Source of the DNA: RGZA01 sp041917755
GTDB taxonomy: Bacteria > Pseudomonadota > Alphaproteobacteria > UBA9219 > RGZA01
Reading direction: 5' to 3'
DNA length: 64,000 bases
Assembly (NCBI GenBank): GCA_041917755.1
Contig: JAYRWY010000004.1
Coordinates: forward strand, 144,622-208,621
In this document: in pieces, positions 33,583-44,115 of the stretch
Layout of the letters: every line of letters begins with the position of its first letter
Position numbering within the stretch: position 1 is the stretch's first letter
Notes under the pieces: generated by a model
What the model was told of the DNA's origin: nothing
Seen by the model: the letters and a program-made list of their open reading frames with translations, nothing else
Database searches by the model: none
Translations under genes and position numbers: made by a program

Positions 33583-34565
33583 ACGAGCAAGAACGCTTTC
33601 TTGCCGCGCATGGCTGGAACAACGCGGTGCGCAGCTCGCTGCCCGGCGATTTTTCTGCCCGCTATTATGTTCGTTTGGCCGATGCAGGTCGCAAAGCATT
33701 ACTAATGGTGATGCCCAAGGCATCTGAATTAACTCCCTTTTTGTCCATGCAGGCCGCGCTCGCGGCTGGGGGAATGCGTGTTCCCGTAGTGCATGCATCT
33801 GATTCAGAACACGGCTTGGCAATTGTCGAAGATTTGGGCGAATGCGATTTTACAGCCATGTTGCAAAAAAAAATGCCGCCCACGGAACTATACTCAATTG
33901 CCGTTGATGCTCTATCGCATCTTCATGCTGCGCCACTACCTGAACATGACCATTTGCCGCGTTTTAACGTACAATTATTTCTGGAACAGGCCGGATTGTT
34001 TTTAGAAAATTACCAAACCTATGTCATTAAAACACCATTCACGCCGGCTGCGCGCGCGGCGTTTATCACAGCATGGTATCCGGTGTTGGAGTATGCCTGC
34101 GCCATTCCATCATCTGTAATGCTGCGGGATTATCATGCCGCTAATATTATGTATCTGGAGCATGAAACCGGTCATCGCAAAGCCGCAGCGATTGATTTTC
34201 AAGATGGTGGCGTTGGCCCCATCTCGTATGATCTTGCATCCTTGCTCGAAGATGCGCGCCTTGATGTATCTCCTGCATTACGCACACAGATGCTGGACCG
34301 GTACTTAAGCACCTCGTCATTCAAAAATGGCCCGGCTTTCATGACGTCCTATCACATTCTTGCTGTGCAACGCCATTTGCGCATTTTGGGTATTCTGGCA
34401 AAACGTTGGACGGCGGGTGGTCATCCTATTACCGAGGAATACTTCAAACGGGTATGGGCTTTGGTTGCGCTACATCAATCGGAACCCGCCTTGGCCCCCG
34501 TCTATCAATGGCTAGATAACTATGTGCCGCAATCCATGCGCGGCGGGTGGCGCCCTCATGGGTAA
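33546..34565 (+). CDS. amgK: Sugar kinase AmgK-like (aminoglycoside phosphotransferase fold)
   Basis: A 339-residue APH-fold kinase. The Brenner-type catalytic loop is LRDYHAANIMYL and the metal-binding segment is AIDFQDGGVGPISYDLASLLED. It is followed by a MurU-like nucleotidyltransferase, the pairing known for AmgK-MurU, which turn recycled MurNAc into UDP-MurNAc and so bypass de novo synthesis (and fosfomycin). Function is inferred from this pairing. Starts inside tsaE; overlaps murU by 8 bases. Confidence 0.87.
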   Translation: MGSTANAPHTTLDEQERFLAAHGWNNAVRSSLPGDFSARYYVRLADAGRKALLMVMPKASELTPFLSMQAALAAGGMRVPVVHASDSEHGLAIVEDLGECDFTAMLQKKMPPTELYSIAVDALSHLHAAPLPEHDHLPRFNVQLFLEQAGLFLENYQTYVIKTPFTPAARAAFITAWYPVLEYACAIPSSVMLRDYHAANIMYLEHETGHRKAAAIDFQDGGVGPISYDLASLLEDARLDVSPALRTQMLDRYLSTSSFKNGPAFMTSYHILAVQRHLRILGILAKRWTAGGHPITEEYFKRVWALVALHQSEPALAPVYQWLDNYVPQSMRGGWRPHG

Positions 34566-35283
34566 TATGCCGCATACCGCGTTCGTATTGGCTGCCGGGC
34601 TAGGCATGCGTATGCGTCCACTTACCCTTGAAACGCCAAAGCCATTATTGAAAGTCGGCGGTCAGAGCATGCTCGGGCAGGTGCTGGATAGATTACATGA
34701 AGTCGGGGTGAAACGCGCTGTGGTGAATGCCCATTACAAGGCTGACCAAATCGCTTCCTACATCAAATCACGCAAAACACCTGAATGTATTTTATCGCAG
34801 GAAGATGTCTTGCTTGATACGGGTGGCGGTATTAAATATGCGCTCCCAAAACTTGGACATGATCCGGTTTTTGCCATCAATTCCGATTTACCATGGCAAG
34901 ACGGCGTGATCCCTGCGCTTAAACGCCTTGCAGATACGTTTAATCCTGACACAATGGATGCCTTGTTGCTGCTAATGCCGCTTGAAAAAGCGCGCGGATT
35001 TAAAGACGCGAAAGGTGATTTTTTCATGGCCGCAAATGGCCAGATATCGCGCAAGGATACGCAGCCGCCGCGCCCATATGTGTTTATCTCAGCGCAAATC
35101 ATCAAGCCAGACTTGTTTGCAACTGTGCCAGACGATATTTTTTCAACCAATGTCATCTGGGATGCGGCAGAAAAAAAAGGTCGCTTGTACGGCTTGGTTC
35201 ATGATGCATCCTGTTTTCATGTTGGCACGCCCGAAGATTTGGCTGAAGCCAACCGCCGTCTGAGCGAAGGCCTTGGGTGGTGA
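34558..35283 (+). CDS. murU: Nucleotidyltransferase, MurNAc-1-phosphate uridylyltransferase-like
   Basis: The start is taken as MGNMPHTAFVLAAG, overlapping amgK's last 8 bases; a second ATG three codons later is possible. The 241-residue product has the nucleotidyltransferase signature LAAGLGMRMRPLT, the PKPLLKVGG segment and the INSDLPW metal site. Next to an AmgK-like kinase it most likely makes UDP-MurNAc (or a similar UDP-sugar) from the sugar 1-phosphate in peptidoglycan recycling. Confidence 0.86.
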   Translation: MGNMPHTAFVLAAGLGMRMRPLTLETPKPLLKVGGQSMLGQVLDRLHEVGVKRAVVNAHYKADQIASYIKSRKTPECILSQEDVLLDTGGGIKYALPKLGHDPVFAINSDLPWQDGVIPALKRLADTFNPDTMDALLLLMPLEKARGFKDAKGDFFMAANGQISRKDTQPPRPYVFISAQIIKPDLFATVPDDIFSTNVIWDAAEKKGRLYGLVHDASCFHVGTPEDLAEANRRLSEGLGW

Positions 35284-35284
35284 T

Positions 35285-38203
35285 ATGCCACACAAACCCT
35301 TTTCAGTATATTCCATCCCCTCTGGCGCACATTTCCTTGATGCGTTGATCCAAGGGCTGAATAAGCTTTCACCCCAAGAATTCCAATCTGCTCTTATATT
35401 ATTGCCCACGCGCCGCGCGTGTAATGTGCTCCGTGACCGTTTTTTAGAAACCCAATCAGCTGATAAAGCCATGTTGCTACCTGCCATTCGCCAATTATCG
35501 GCGATGGATGAAGATGAACTGGTGTTATCAGGCGATGCAGAATTAGCCCAGGCAGTACTGGCTATTCCGCCGGCAATATCCCCCATGCGCCGTCGCTTAC
35601 TGCTCACGCAGCTTATTCTCTCGCGCAAAGAACCGGATGTATCGCACACGCAGGCCTTTTTACTGGCAGGTGATCTTGGCCATTTGATGGATCAGGTGCT
35701 CATTGAAAACTGTGATTTTAAAAATCTTGAAACGTTGGTTGATAAAGAGCTTGCCGAACATTGGCAAAAAATTGTCCGCTTCTTATCCATCATCACCGAC
35801 ACATGGCCTGCAATATTGGCGGAACAGGGCCTCATTGAAGCCGTTGATCGCCGCAAGCGCCTAATTGCCTTGCAAATTGCCCATTGGCAAAAAAATCCAC
35901 CCACTCATCATATTATTGCTGCGGGTTCTACGGGTTCGCACCCATCTACGGCTGATTTATTGAAAACAATAACCACTATGCCAAACGGGGCGGTTATTTT
36001 ACCTGGGCTCGATAGTACCCTTGATGAACCCAGCTGGAAGGCTATCGGCCCAACCCATCCGCAATATCTGCTGAAAAAACTGCTCCAAAAGCTGGATGTG
36101 GAACGTGATGACGTGCAGATTTGGGGTGAGGCATCCCCCAGTTCACTGCGCGCGCAGTTTTTATCTCAAGTCATGCGCCCTGCCGAACAAAGCGATGATT
36201 GGGAAGCGCTTGGCAAGCAGATTGCTGGAACAACCCCGTGGCAGGGGATGCAAAGCCTGACAGCTGAGCACGAACAGGAAGAAGCTTTGCTTGCCGCCCT
36301 CATCTTACGTGAAACATTGGAGCATGAGGTGCGCACCGCTGCGCTGGTTACGCCAGATCGCTCACTTGCTATACGCGTAGCTACCTTACTGCGTCGCTGG
36401 AACATCGTGGTGGATGACAGCGCAGGCACGCCGCTCTCGCAAACATCACTTGCCGGTTATTTCACGCTGTTATTACAGCTTCCGCAGCCAGATTTAAAAC
36501 CATCGGAACTGATGGCATTTTTAAAACATCCCCTTACATCACTGTCATTGGGCCGTGAAACTTGCTTGCGTCTGGCGCGTGAGCTGGAGGCATCATTCTT
36601 CCGCAAGCAAATATGTGGGCAAGGCATTGCCACATGGCAATCCTTACTCAGTATAGAACATCCCGGCATGGCGCTGCTAAATGCGATTGCTGGCGAGTTA
36701 TCAAAGCTAACCGATTTACACTTCAATAAACCACTTAGCCATTGGCTAGATATCCATATCGCGTTGGCGACGGCTTGGAGTAAACACGCGCTCTGGCAAG
36801 GCGCGGAGGGCGAAGCACTTTCAGAATACCTAGATAAGCTTCGCGCGCACAGTGCCGGATATGAATGCACTTTTGAAGATTACGCAGGCATATTTATTCA
36901 AGGATTGCGCCAGGAAACACTGCGTCTGCGTTTCGGGCAACATCCGCGCATCCATATCCTAGGTTTGATTGAAGCACGCATGTTATCCTTCGATCATATT
37001 GTATTGGCAGGCTTGAACGAAGGCACATGGCCTGAAGCCGCCGCCCAAGACCCGTGGATGGCCCCCTTCATGCGTGTAGCTTTTGGCCTTCCAAACCCCG
37101 ATCAGCATATTGGCCAAACTGCGCATGATTTCGTGCAGCTTGCCGCACAACATTCTATCACGCTTCTGCGTAGTGAACGCAGCGGCGTTACGCCTACCAA
37201 TCCATCGCGCTGGCTGTTGCGTTTGCAGGCTATACTTAAGATGTTGGGGCAAGAAAATGCGCTCATACCTGTGCAATCATGGCATCAATGGGCATCGGCA
37301 CTGGATAAGGTGGATGCGGTTGAACCATGCCCGCCGCCTGCCGTTACTGTTGCAGCCCATCTATTACCCGAACGGGTCAGCGCGACCGATATAGAACTCT
37401 GGATACGCGACCCTTATGCGCTCTATGCCAAACAAATCCTCAGGCTGCGCGCCTTAAAAGAACTGGATGCTGAATTAAGCGCGATGGACAGGGGAAATAT
37501 TTTTCATGCCGCCCTTGATGCTTTGGCAAAGACCTATCCAAACCATTGGCCGCTTGAAGCCAAACAAACTTTTATCTCATTGCTCGCCGATGGCTTTAAG
37601 CAGCACGGTGTTAGTGATGATGAATGGCATCTCATGCAGCCACGCTTGGCGATATTAGTGGATGAGGTCTGGAATTTTGAACGCGAACGCCGCGAAAAAC
37701 TTACCGCATTCTATACCGAAACACGCGGCGAAACCCGCCTGAATGTTGATGCCTATCAACCCATCTTGCACGCTAAGGCTGACCGGTTAGATGTGTTACG
37801 TGATGGTACATTACACATCACTGATTATAAAACCGGCCAGACCCCAACCCAAGATCAGGTAGAAAGCGCAATAAAACCGCAATTATTGGTGGAGGCGATT
37901 ATCGCCAATGCCAAAGGGTACAAAGATGTTTCAGCATCCAAAACCAGTGCGGTGGGGTATGTACAGATTACCGAAGGTGAAAAACTATTGCATGCCAAAC
38001 GTCTTATAAATCTGGCGGATGATGCAATCGCATCCATCCATCAACCCGGCTTAATTGATTTTATCCGCGCCTATTTGCAAGATGGCGCTTTGTTTCATTC
38101 GGCGCCGCGCCCGGGTTTGCTTGAACCTGCACCGGATTATGCGCGTCTTGCCCGCGTTGCTGAATGGTCAAAAGGTGAAATCGCACAGGAGGATGCCGGA
38201 TGA
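35285..38203 (+). CDS. addB: Double-strand break repair protein AddB, alphaproteobacterial
   Basis: A 972-residue subunit of the AddAB helicase-nuclease that processes DNA ends for RecA. The ATG at 35285 lies one base after the murU stop; a TTG 4 codons earlier is less likely. The N-terminal region keeps a helicase-like LLPTRRAC, and the C-terminal PD-(D/E)XK nuclease is visible as ADRLDVLRDG...ITDYKTGQ, followed by QLLVEAII. Its TGA overlaps the addA ATG. The motifs I can see do not include the AddB-type Fe-S cysteine set with confidence. Confidence 0.92.
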   Translation: MPHKPFSVYSIPSGAHFLDALIQGLNKLSPQEFQSALILLPTRRACNVLRDRFLETQSADKAMLLPAIRQLSAMDEDELVLSGDAELAQAVLAIPPAISPMRRRLLLTQLILSRKEPDVSHTQAFLLAGDLGHLMDQVLIENCDFKNLETLVDKELAEHWQKIVRFLSIITDTWPAILAEQGLIEAVDRRKRLIALQIAHWQKNPPTHHIIAAGSTGSHPSTADLLKTITTMPNGAVILPGLDSTLDEPSWKAIGPTHPQYLLKKLLQKLDVERDDVQIWGEASPSSLRAQFLSQVMRPAEQSDDWEALGKQIAGTTPWQGMQSLTAEHEQEEALLAALILRETLEHEVRTAALVTPDRSLAIRVATLLRRWNIVVDDSAGTPLSQTSLAGYFTLLLQLPQPDLKPSELMAFLKHPLTSLSLGRETCLRLARELEASFFRKQICGQGIATWQSLLSIEHPGMALLNAIAGELSKLTDLHFNKPLSHWLDIHIALATAWSKHALWQGAEGEALSEYLDKLRAHSAGYECTFEDYAGIFIQGLRQETLRLRFGQHPRIHILGLIEARMLSFDHIVLAGLNEGTWPEAAAQDPWMAPFMRVAFGLPNPDQHIGQTAHDFVQLAAQHSITLLRSERSGVTPTNPSRWLLRLQAILKMLGQENALIPVQSWHQWASALDKVDAVEPCPPPAVTVAAHLLPERVSATDIELWIRDPYALYAKQILRLRALKELDAELSAMDRGNIFHAALDALAKTYPNHWPLEAKQTFISLLADGFKQHGVSDDEWHLMQPRLAILVDEVWNFERERREKLTAFYTETRGETRLNVDAYQPILHAKADRLDVLRDGTLHITDYKTGQTPTQDQVESAIKPQLLVEAIIANAKGYKDVSASKTSAVGYVQITEGEKLLHAKRLINLADDAIASIHQPGLIDFIRAYLQDGALFHSAPRPGLLEPAPDYARLARVAEWSKGEIAQEDAG

Positions 38204-41200
38204 CATCTGCCTTGCAAAAAAATCTTCTCCCGCAACAATCGGAGTTACAACAGCAACAAGAAACCCAACGTCGCGATGCCTTGAATCCTGCGCGTTCAGT
38301 GTGGGTTTCGGCTTCTGCTGGCAGCGGTAAAACAACACTGCTCACCGAGCGTGTATTGCGTCTATTGCTGCAAAACCGCATAGAAAACCGCACGCGCCTG
38401 CCAAATATTCTTTGCCTGACCTATACCAAGGCTGCAGCTGCGGAAATGCAAAACCGCATTCATAAACAATTGGGTGGCTGGGCAACCATGCCGGAAGCCG
38501 AATTGCAAAACAGGCTGGAATCCACGTTTCATATCAAAACCAATACCCAGATTTTAAAAAACGCGCGGCGATTATTCGCGCAGGTTCTGGAACGCCCCGA
38601 TGCCATCCGCATCATGACCATGCATGCCTTTTGTCAGATGATATTGGGGCGCTTCCCTCATGAAGCAGGTCTTGCGCCGCATTTCACCTTGTTGGAGGGG
38701 GAGGCTGAAAAACGTTTCCAACAGCAAGTGCTTGCACAGTGCTTTGCGGATATAAAGCGCAGCCCAGTATTATCATATGCCTTGAATAGTTTGGGTCATA
38801 CCCAATCGTCATCGCGCACAGCTGACATGTTACAGCAGGTCTTTAAAAATGCCGGTAAATGGGCGCGGCATTTTGAATCCCATCCTACGCTTGCAGAATT
38901 TTCAGCGGCATTGCAAAAAAAGCTCGGCATTGAAAAAATCATGTCAGTGGATGAATTGCTAACCATTAATTGTCATGAGCCATGTTTATCCGACGAAGAT
39001 ATGTTGCAGGCGGCAAGCTGGTTACAGCATGGCACCAAAACCGATATCGAACGCGGCAACACCATATCCTATTGGATAAAAGATAAAACCAATCGCGTAA
39101 TGAATTTTGATAATTATGCGGACGCGTTTCTCACCAAGGATGAATCCATCCTCAAAACCCTATTCACTAAAAAAGTTGGCGAAGAGCATCCGGATATTTT
39201 TGATATCATGAACCGCGAAGCGCAGCGGATAGAGGCTGTTGTGCAGATGCGCAATGCATTGGTGTTTTATCATCAACAATGCGCGTTTTATCAAATCAGC
39301 CTGCATGTATGGGCTCTCATCAGCGATACAAAACGTCGCCACGCCCAACTTACCTATGATGATTTGATATTAAAAACACGTGATGTGTTCACCAAATCCG
39401 AACTCGCACCGTGGATTTTATACAAGCTTGATGGCGGGGTAGATCACATCCTCATTGATGAGGCCCAAGATACCAGCCCTGAGCAATGGGACATTGTGTT
39501 TGCATTGCTAGACGAGGTGCTAGCAGGTGAGGGTGCACGGGTTGATGCGCATCGCACACTATTTGTGGTGGGTGATGAAAAACAATCCATCTATTCCTTC
39601 CAAGGCGCCAATCACCGCCATTATCTGGAAGTCAAAGATAAACTATTCAAACGTTTTGCCGATTTGCCGGAACCGATGCTGGATTTACAGCGTGTGCAAT
39701 CCTATCGCTCCACGTCATCGGTATTATCTTTTGTTGATGCTGTATTTGACAGTGATGAAGCCCGTAAGGGCGTAAGCAATACGACCATACGTCACTTTGC
39801 CCATCGTGCCCAGCAAGGCATGGTGGAGTTATGGTCACCCATCAAAACTGAAGCTTCCGAATTACCGCCTGCATGGCACCCCCCCATGCAACGTGATGAT
39901 ACAAAGCACGCCTATATTCAATTGGCGCAACGCATCGCAGATACCATTCACACCTGGCTGCATGAAGGCTGGCATATCAAAACCCGTGATGTGGGTAATG
40001 CTGCGCCAACGCGAACCATCAAGCCGGACGATATTATCATTCTGCTACAATATCGCAGCCATTTGCTTTCGCCCATCATCCGTGCACTCAAAGATAAAAA
40101 TATTCCCGTCGCTGGTATCGACCGCATGGTGCTGCATGAACAGCCAGCGATACAGGATATCCTCAGTCTATGCCGCTTTTTATTGCTACCGGATGATGAT
40201 TTGACCTTGGCCGAAGTCCTGCGCGGCCCATTTATCCGCATCAGTGATGCCCAACTATTCGCATTGGCTCATAACCGCAAGGGAAGTTTATGGAATGCGC
40301 TTCAATTATCCTCGCATCAATCCATATGCGACTATCTAAAAGCCTTGCTTAATCTGGTTGATACGGTTTCATCCTTTGCATTGCTCTCGCATATCTATGC
40401 TTCGCCTTGTCCGGGGCATATGGCTGGTGGAAAGGCCGCGCTTATTCATCGTCTGGGCATTGATGCCATTGATCCACTCGAGCAGCTCTTATCCTCTGCG
40501 CGCAATTACGATGCGCAAAACCCATTATCACTGCAGCTTTTTGTGCGCGCAGTTGCGCAAGATGATACTGAAATCAAACGTGAGCAAAGTGATGCCAATG
40601 GCGAAGTGCGCATCATGACAACCCACGGTGCAAAGGGGTTGGAAGCACCCATTATCATCATGCCCGATTTAATGCGTGATCCGGATAAGCAAGGCAAAGC
40701 CGATGCATTATTGTGGGATGAGGCTGGATTTGCTTATGCCGCCACGCCCGTTGCCAAACGTATCCCCATCATTAGGCAGGCAAAGCAATACAGCGAAACA
40801 GTACGCGAAGAAGAACACCGCCGCCTGTTATACGTGGCACTTACCCGCGCAGCGGATGCATTGATTTTATGCGGTGCGATAAAGAATAAAGACCCATCTA
40901 ATTCACCATGGCACACCCATACCCAAGGCGCGATGCAGCGTTTAGACGCCGAAGTAATAGGCGAGGGAGAACATACCATTTGGCGATTGGGTGATGCGCA
41001 AACCCTGTCGCGGCCACCATCGGTTGCAACGGGCATCAGACATGCACATATAGAGCTGCCCGCATGGGCTACCACGCCACTTATAACAGCGAGCAAACAA
41101 ACGGTTTATAATCCATCCAGCTTGGTGCGCGATGATGAACCTCAACTCAGCCCATCATCTACCGGGCAAACATCGTCTTTTGCGCGCGGGCGTTTGCTGC

Positions 41201-41688
41201 ATCGGTTATTACAATTATTGCCAAGCATTCCAAATGCCGCACGTGAAGATGCTGCCTTCCGTTTCCTTGAACGCAACACAGTGCAAGATGCCGCCACGAA
41301 TGCCAAAGATGTCCGCGAAGTCATGACGGTTTTGCGTAACCCGCATTTTGCTGGTGTGTTTTCCAATCGTGCTATGGCGGAGGTTCCGATCATCGGGATT
41401 ATCCATGGCAATCGTTTCTCCGGACAAATTGATAGGCTATTGGTTACAGATACCGAAGTATTGGTGATTGATTTTAAAACCAATCGTCCGCCACCACGCA
41501 ATGTAATAGATGTCGATGAAACCTATCTGGCGCAAATGGCATGTTATGCCCATTTATTGGCGCAGATTTACCCGGGTAAAGCCATCCGCTCCGCCTTGCT
41601 GTGGACCTACACGGCCGTGTTAATGGAGCTGGATGAGGCCGCATTGCAGCGTGGGCGGGAGATTCTGACCCGTTTGGACAAGCCCTAA
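38200..41688 (+). CDS. addA: Double-strand break repair helicase-nuclease AddA
   Basis: A 1162-residue UvrD/Rep-family helicase with C-terminal nuclease. Motif I is SASAGSGKTTLLTERV, motif II is LIDEAQDTSPEQWDIV, motif VI is RRLLYVALTRAADAL, and the nuclease core is VLVIDFKTNRPP near the end. AddA gives 3'-5' translocation and cuts the 3' strand until the complex meets Chi. Translationally coupled to addB by the ATGA overlap. Confidence 0.95.
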   Translation: MTSALQKNLLPQQSELQQQQETQRRDALNPARSVWVSASAGSGKTTLLTERVLRLLLQNRIENRTRLPNILCLTYTKAAAAEMQNRIHKQLGGWATMPEAELQNRLESTFHIKTNTQILKNARRLFAQVLERPDAIRIMTMHAFCQMILGRFPHEAGLAPHFTLLEGEAEKRFQQQVLAQCFADIKRSPVLSYALNSLGHTQSSSRTADMLQQVFKNAGKWARHFESHPTLAEFSAALQKKLGIEKIMSVDELLTINCHEPCLSDEDMLQAASWLQHGTKTDIERGNTISYWIKDKTNRVMNFDNYADAFLTKDESILKTLFTKKVGEEHPDIFDIMNREAQRIEAVVQMRNALVFYHQQCAFYQISLHVWALISDTKRRHAQLTYDDLILKTRDVFTKSELAPWILYKLDGGVDHILIDEAQDTSPEQWDIVFALLDEVLAGEGARVDAHRTLFVVGDEKQSIYSFQGANHRHYLEVKDKLFKRFADLPEPMLDLQRVQSYRSTSSVLSFVDAVFDSDEARKGVSNTTIRHFAHRAQQGMVELWSPIKTEASELPPAWHPPMQRDDTKHAYIQLAQRIADTIHTWLHEGWHIKTRDVGNAAPTRTIKPDDIIILLQYRSHLLSPIIRALKDKNIPVAGIDRMVLHEQPAIQDILSLCRFLLLPDDDLTLAEVLRGPFIRISDAQLFALAHNRKGSLWNALQLSSHQSICDYLKALLNLVDTVSSFALLSHIYASPCPGHMAGGKAALIHRLGIDAIDPLEQLLSSARNYDAQNPLSLQLFVRAVAQDDTEIKREQSDANGEVRIMTTHGAKGLEAPIIIMPDLMRDPDKQGKADALLWDEAGFAYAATPVAKRIPIIRQAKQYSETVREEEHRRLLYVALTRAADALILCGAIKNKDPSNSPWHTHTQGAMQRLDAEVIGEGEHTIWRLGDAQTLSRPPSVATGIRHAHIELPAWATTPLITASKQTVYNPSSLVRDDEPQLSPSSTGQTSSFARGRLLHRLLQLLPSIPNAAREDAAFRFLERNTVQDAATNAKDVREVMTVLRNPHFAGVFSNRAMAEVPIIGIIHGNRFSGQIDRLLVTDTEVLVIDFKTNRPPPRNVIDVDETYLAQMACYAHLLAQIYPGKAIRSALLWTYTAVLMELDEAALQRGREILTRLDKP

Positions 41689-41692
41689 GGCC

Positions 41693-41722
41693 TTGACCCT
41701 CCCAAAAGCATACCCATATAAT
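41693..41722 (+). promoter_or_regulatory. Sigma-70-type promoter of trxA
   Basis: TTGACC (41693-41698) and a perfect TATAAT (41717-41722) are 18 bases apart, shortly after addA. The expected start of transcription is near 41729, giving a short leader with AGGAG before the trxA ATG. Confidence 0.65.
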
Positions 41723-41749
41723 AGTTGATACCGTTTTTAGGAGATTATA

Positions 41750-42079
41750 ATGGGTAACAACACCATTGCCGTAAGTGATGCCAGTTTCGAACAAGATGTT
41801 CTTAAATCAGATAAGCCCGTATTGGTGGATTTCTGGGCGGAATGGTGTGGCCCATGCAAAACCATCGGACCTTTCCTGGACGAAATTGCATCCGAAATGG
41901 GCGCTGAGCTGAGTGTTGCCAAGGTCAACATTGATGAAAACCCAATGACCCCAAGCAAGTACGGTGTGCGTGGTATTCCAACGCTTATGTTATTCAAGGG
42001 CGGCCAATTGGTTGAAACCAAGGTTGGCGCAATGCCTAAGTCGCAATTGGCGGCATGGGTAAAGAGCAAGCTGGCCTAA
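41750..42079 (+). CDS. trxA: Thioredoxin
   Basis: A 109-residue classical thioredoxin with the WCGPC redox site (C33 and C36), the buried aspartate in VDFWAEWCG, and the cis-proline loop RGIPT. It reduces cytosolic disulfides such as that of ribonucleotide reductase. It has its own promoter and a strong AGGAG ribosome binding site. Confidence 0.97.
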   Translation: MGNNTIAVSDASFEQDVLKSDKPVLVDFWAEWCGPCKTIGPFLDEIASEMGAELSVAKVNIDENPMTPSKYGVRGIPTLMLFKGGQLVETKVGAMPKSQLAAWVKSKLA

Positions 42080-42097
42080 TAGCGCAAGCTAAACTTT

Positions 42098-42709
42098 TTA
42101 AAATTCAAGCGGTGGTGGTGGGTCGATTGGCACGTTGAGGTCTTCGAGCAGAAGTTCTTCATCTGTCAATTCCATCAATCCATCCGGCGCAACGCGAATA
42201 TTGGTTTTAAACAGCGCGTTCTTGAATACGACGCTAGCGGTCAATAAATAACGGTTATCTCGGCCAATACCCTTATAGGTTACCGGCATCAAACGGTCAT
42301 TGACCTTCTGCATTTCTTCCTGCGTGGCGTTATCCAGCCATGCAACATCATCAGGCTTTTCAACGATGATGAAGCGGCCTAATTGTCCGCGCACATAATG
42401 GAAAAAGAATTTCGCGTATGCGATAACATTTTTGCGATCCAACTTAATGGGTGCCTTGTCATTCACGCGATAGATAATTTCGTTGGTCCAGTTCAGTAAT
42501 TCCGCATCACCTGACTTATAGAGCATGTAACGTGTCTGCTCATGGTCCTGAAGGATGTAAAATTTGTATTCATCATACCACGACACGCTGGATGAGCGCA
42601 GCTCCAGCGCATTCAAATCCATATTCTTGGCTTCCAGCATGGGTTTGATTTCCGCGATAATGGCTGCGGCGGCTTCGGCTTCAACAGGCTCTAGCTTAAG
42701 TTCTTTCAT
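42098..42709 (-). CDS. Hypothetical acidic protein
   Basis: A 203-residue protein read from the ATG at 42709 (MKELKLEPVEAEAA); the longer frame starts with an unlikely tail. No ribosome binding site is clear. It has an N-terminal acidic helix, a middle with many aromatic residues (SWYDEYKFYILQD, IAYAKFFFHYVRGQLGRFIIVE) and an acidic end (ELTDEELLLEDLN...PPPPLEF). I do not recognise a family. It sits between trxA (convergent, 18 bases) and folC (same strand). Confidence 0.65.
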   Translation of the reverse strand: MKELKLEPVEAEAAAAIIAEIKPMLEAKNMDLNALELRSSSVSWYDEYKFYILQDHEQTRYMLYKSGDAELLNWTNEIIYRVNDKAPIKLDRKNVIAYAKFFFHYVRGQLGRFIIVEKPDDVAWLDNATQEEMQKVNDRLMPVTYKGIGRDNRYLLTASVVFKNALFKTNIRVAPDGLMELTDEELLLEDLNVPIDPPPPLEF

Positions 42710-42810
42710 TGAATGACTTTCGAAATGATGACAAAGCGGAATGAATAACTGTAACTGCAGAGCAAGCAGCTTAAAAGAGGGGTGGTTAACACTCAATAAA
42801 TATCGGGGTT

Positions 42811-44115
42811 TTAGTTATGTTCCTTCAAGATATGCCCCGCAAGGTACAAGGAACCTGTGATTAAAATTCGGGCAGGTTTGGGCGTCTGCGTCAAAAGCCA
42901 GCCAATGGCATGTTCTGCGCTGTCATGGGCCATCGACTTAGCAATGCCCAATTGCTGCGCGCTGTTGGCGATTACAGCAGTGCTCTGGCTTTTGGGCTCA
43001 TGGGGAATTTCAATGCCCGCTAATGCATGAATATGCGGGGCAAGCGGCGCAAGAAACTCATCGACCTGTTTGGTCTTCAACATGCCCATCACAACCTGCA
43101 ATGGCTTGCCATCTTGCTGTGTCCATAGTTTGGCTTGCTGGCTTAGCGCTTCACCTGCGCTGTCATTATGCCCGCCATCGAGCCACAATTCATACCCAGC
43201 AGGCAGCAGCTTGACGAGCGGCCCATGGTTCAGCCGTTGCAGCCGGGCAGGCCATGCGGCGTTTTGCACACCGCTACGAAGTGCATCATCACTAATATTA
43301 AATTGTGTTTGTGTTTTAAGGGCGGCTATAGCCGTTGCAGCATTGGCGATTTGATGCGCGCCCAGCAAATTCGGTTTTGGAAAGGACAGGATGCCGCCTT
43401 TGACACTAACCTCAAATCCTGTTTCGGTTTGGCGTATATTCCAATCTTTCCCGTGCGTGAACTGCAGCGCGCCAATGGCTGTTGCTTTATCGGCTAGGGT
43501 CGTTGATACGGCATCTGAAAATTGCGGGCCAATAATGGCGGGCACATTATGTTTGAATATACCTGCTTTTTCGGCGGCAATTTGTTCAATTGTATCCCCT
43601 AAAAAATCACGGTGATCATAGGATATGCGCGTAATCACACTGGCAATTGGCGCAGGTACCACATTGGTGGCATCTAAGCGCCCGCCAAGACCCACTTCCA
43701 ACAGCAATACATCCGCAGGAATGCGGGAGAAGGCAACAAACGCCGCTGCCGTGGTTATTTCAAATAACGTCACGGGTGCTTTTTCATTCACGTATTCGCA
43801 TTCAAGTAGAACACTGCACAGGGTATCTTCCGATATCAGTTCCCCGGCAAGGCGAATGCGTTCATGAAACGACACAAGATGCGGGGAGGTATAAACATGA
43901 ACCTTCAATCCTGCTGCCTCTAGCATCGCGCGCATAAAAGCAATAGTAGAACCTTTACCGTTTGTGCCCGCCACATGAATAACCGGCGGCAGATGTAACT
44001 GCGGATTGCCGAGTTTTTCCAGCAACTGCGCATAGCTATCGCGCAGGGTTAAATCGATATTGATCGCATGATATGCGCTCAGACGCTCAAGAATATCATC
44101 AGAGCGCGTCGCCAC
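42811..44115 (-). CDS. folC: Folylpolyglutamate synthase/dihydrofolate synthase
   Basis: A 434-residue Mur-ligase-type enzyme that adds glutamates to folates. The P-loop is HVAGTNGKGST, followed by TSPHLVSFHERI and the LEVGLGGRLDATN metal-binding segment; the C-terminal domain has LDGGHNDSAG. It starts with GTG directly after the accD stop (no bases between), so it depends on accD translation. The accD-folC order is common in proteobacteria. Confidence 0.95.
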   Translation of the reverse strand: MATRSDDILERLSAYHAINIDLTLRDSYAQLLEKLGNPQLHLPPVIHVAGTNGKGSTIAFMRAMLEAAGLKVHVYTSPHLVSFHERIRLAGELISEDTLCSVLLECEYVNEKAPVTLFEITTAAAFVAFSRIPADVLLLEVGLGGRLDATNVVPAPIASVITRISYDHRDFLGDTIEQIAAEKAGIFKHNVPAIIGPQFSDAVSTTLADKATAIGALQFTHGKDWNIRQTETGFEVSVKGGILSFPKPNLLGAHQIANAATAIAALKTQTQFNISDDALRSGVQNAAWPARLQRLNHGPLVKLLPAGYELWLDGGHNDSAGEALSQQAKLWTQQDGKPLQVVMGMLKTKQVDEFLAPLAPHIHALAGIEIPHEPKSQSTAVIANSAQQLGIAKSMAHDSAEHAIGWLLTQTPKPARILITGSLYLAGHILKEHN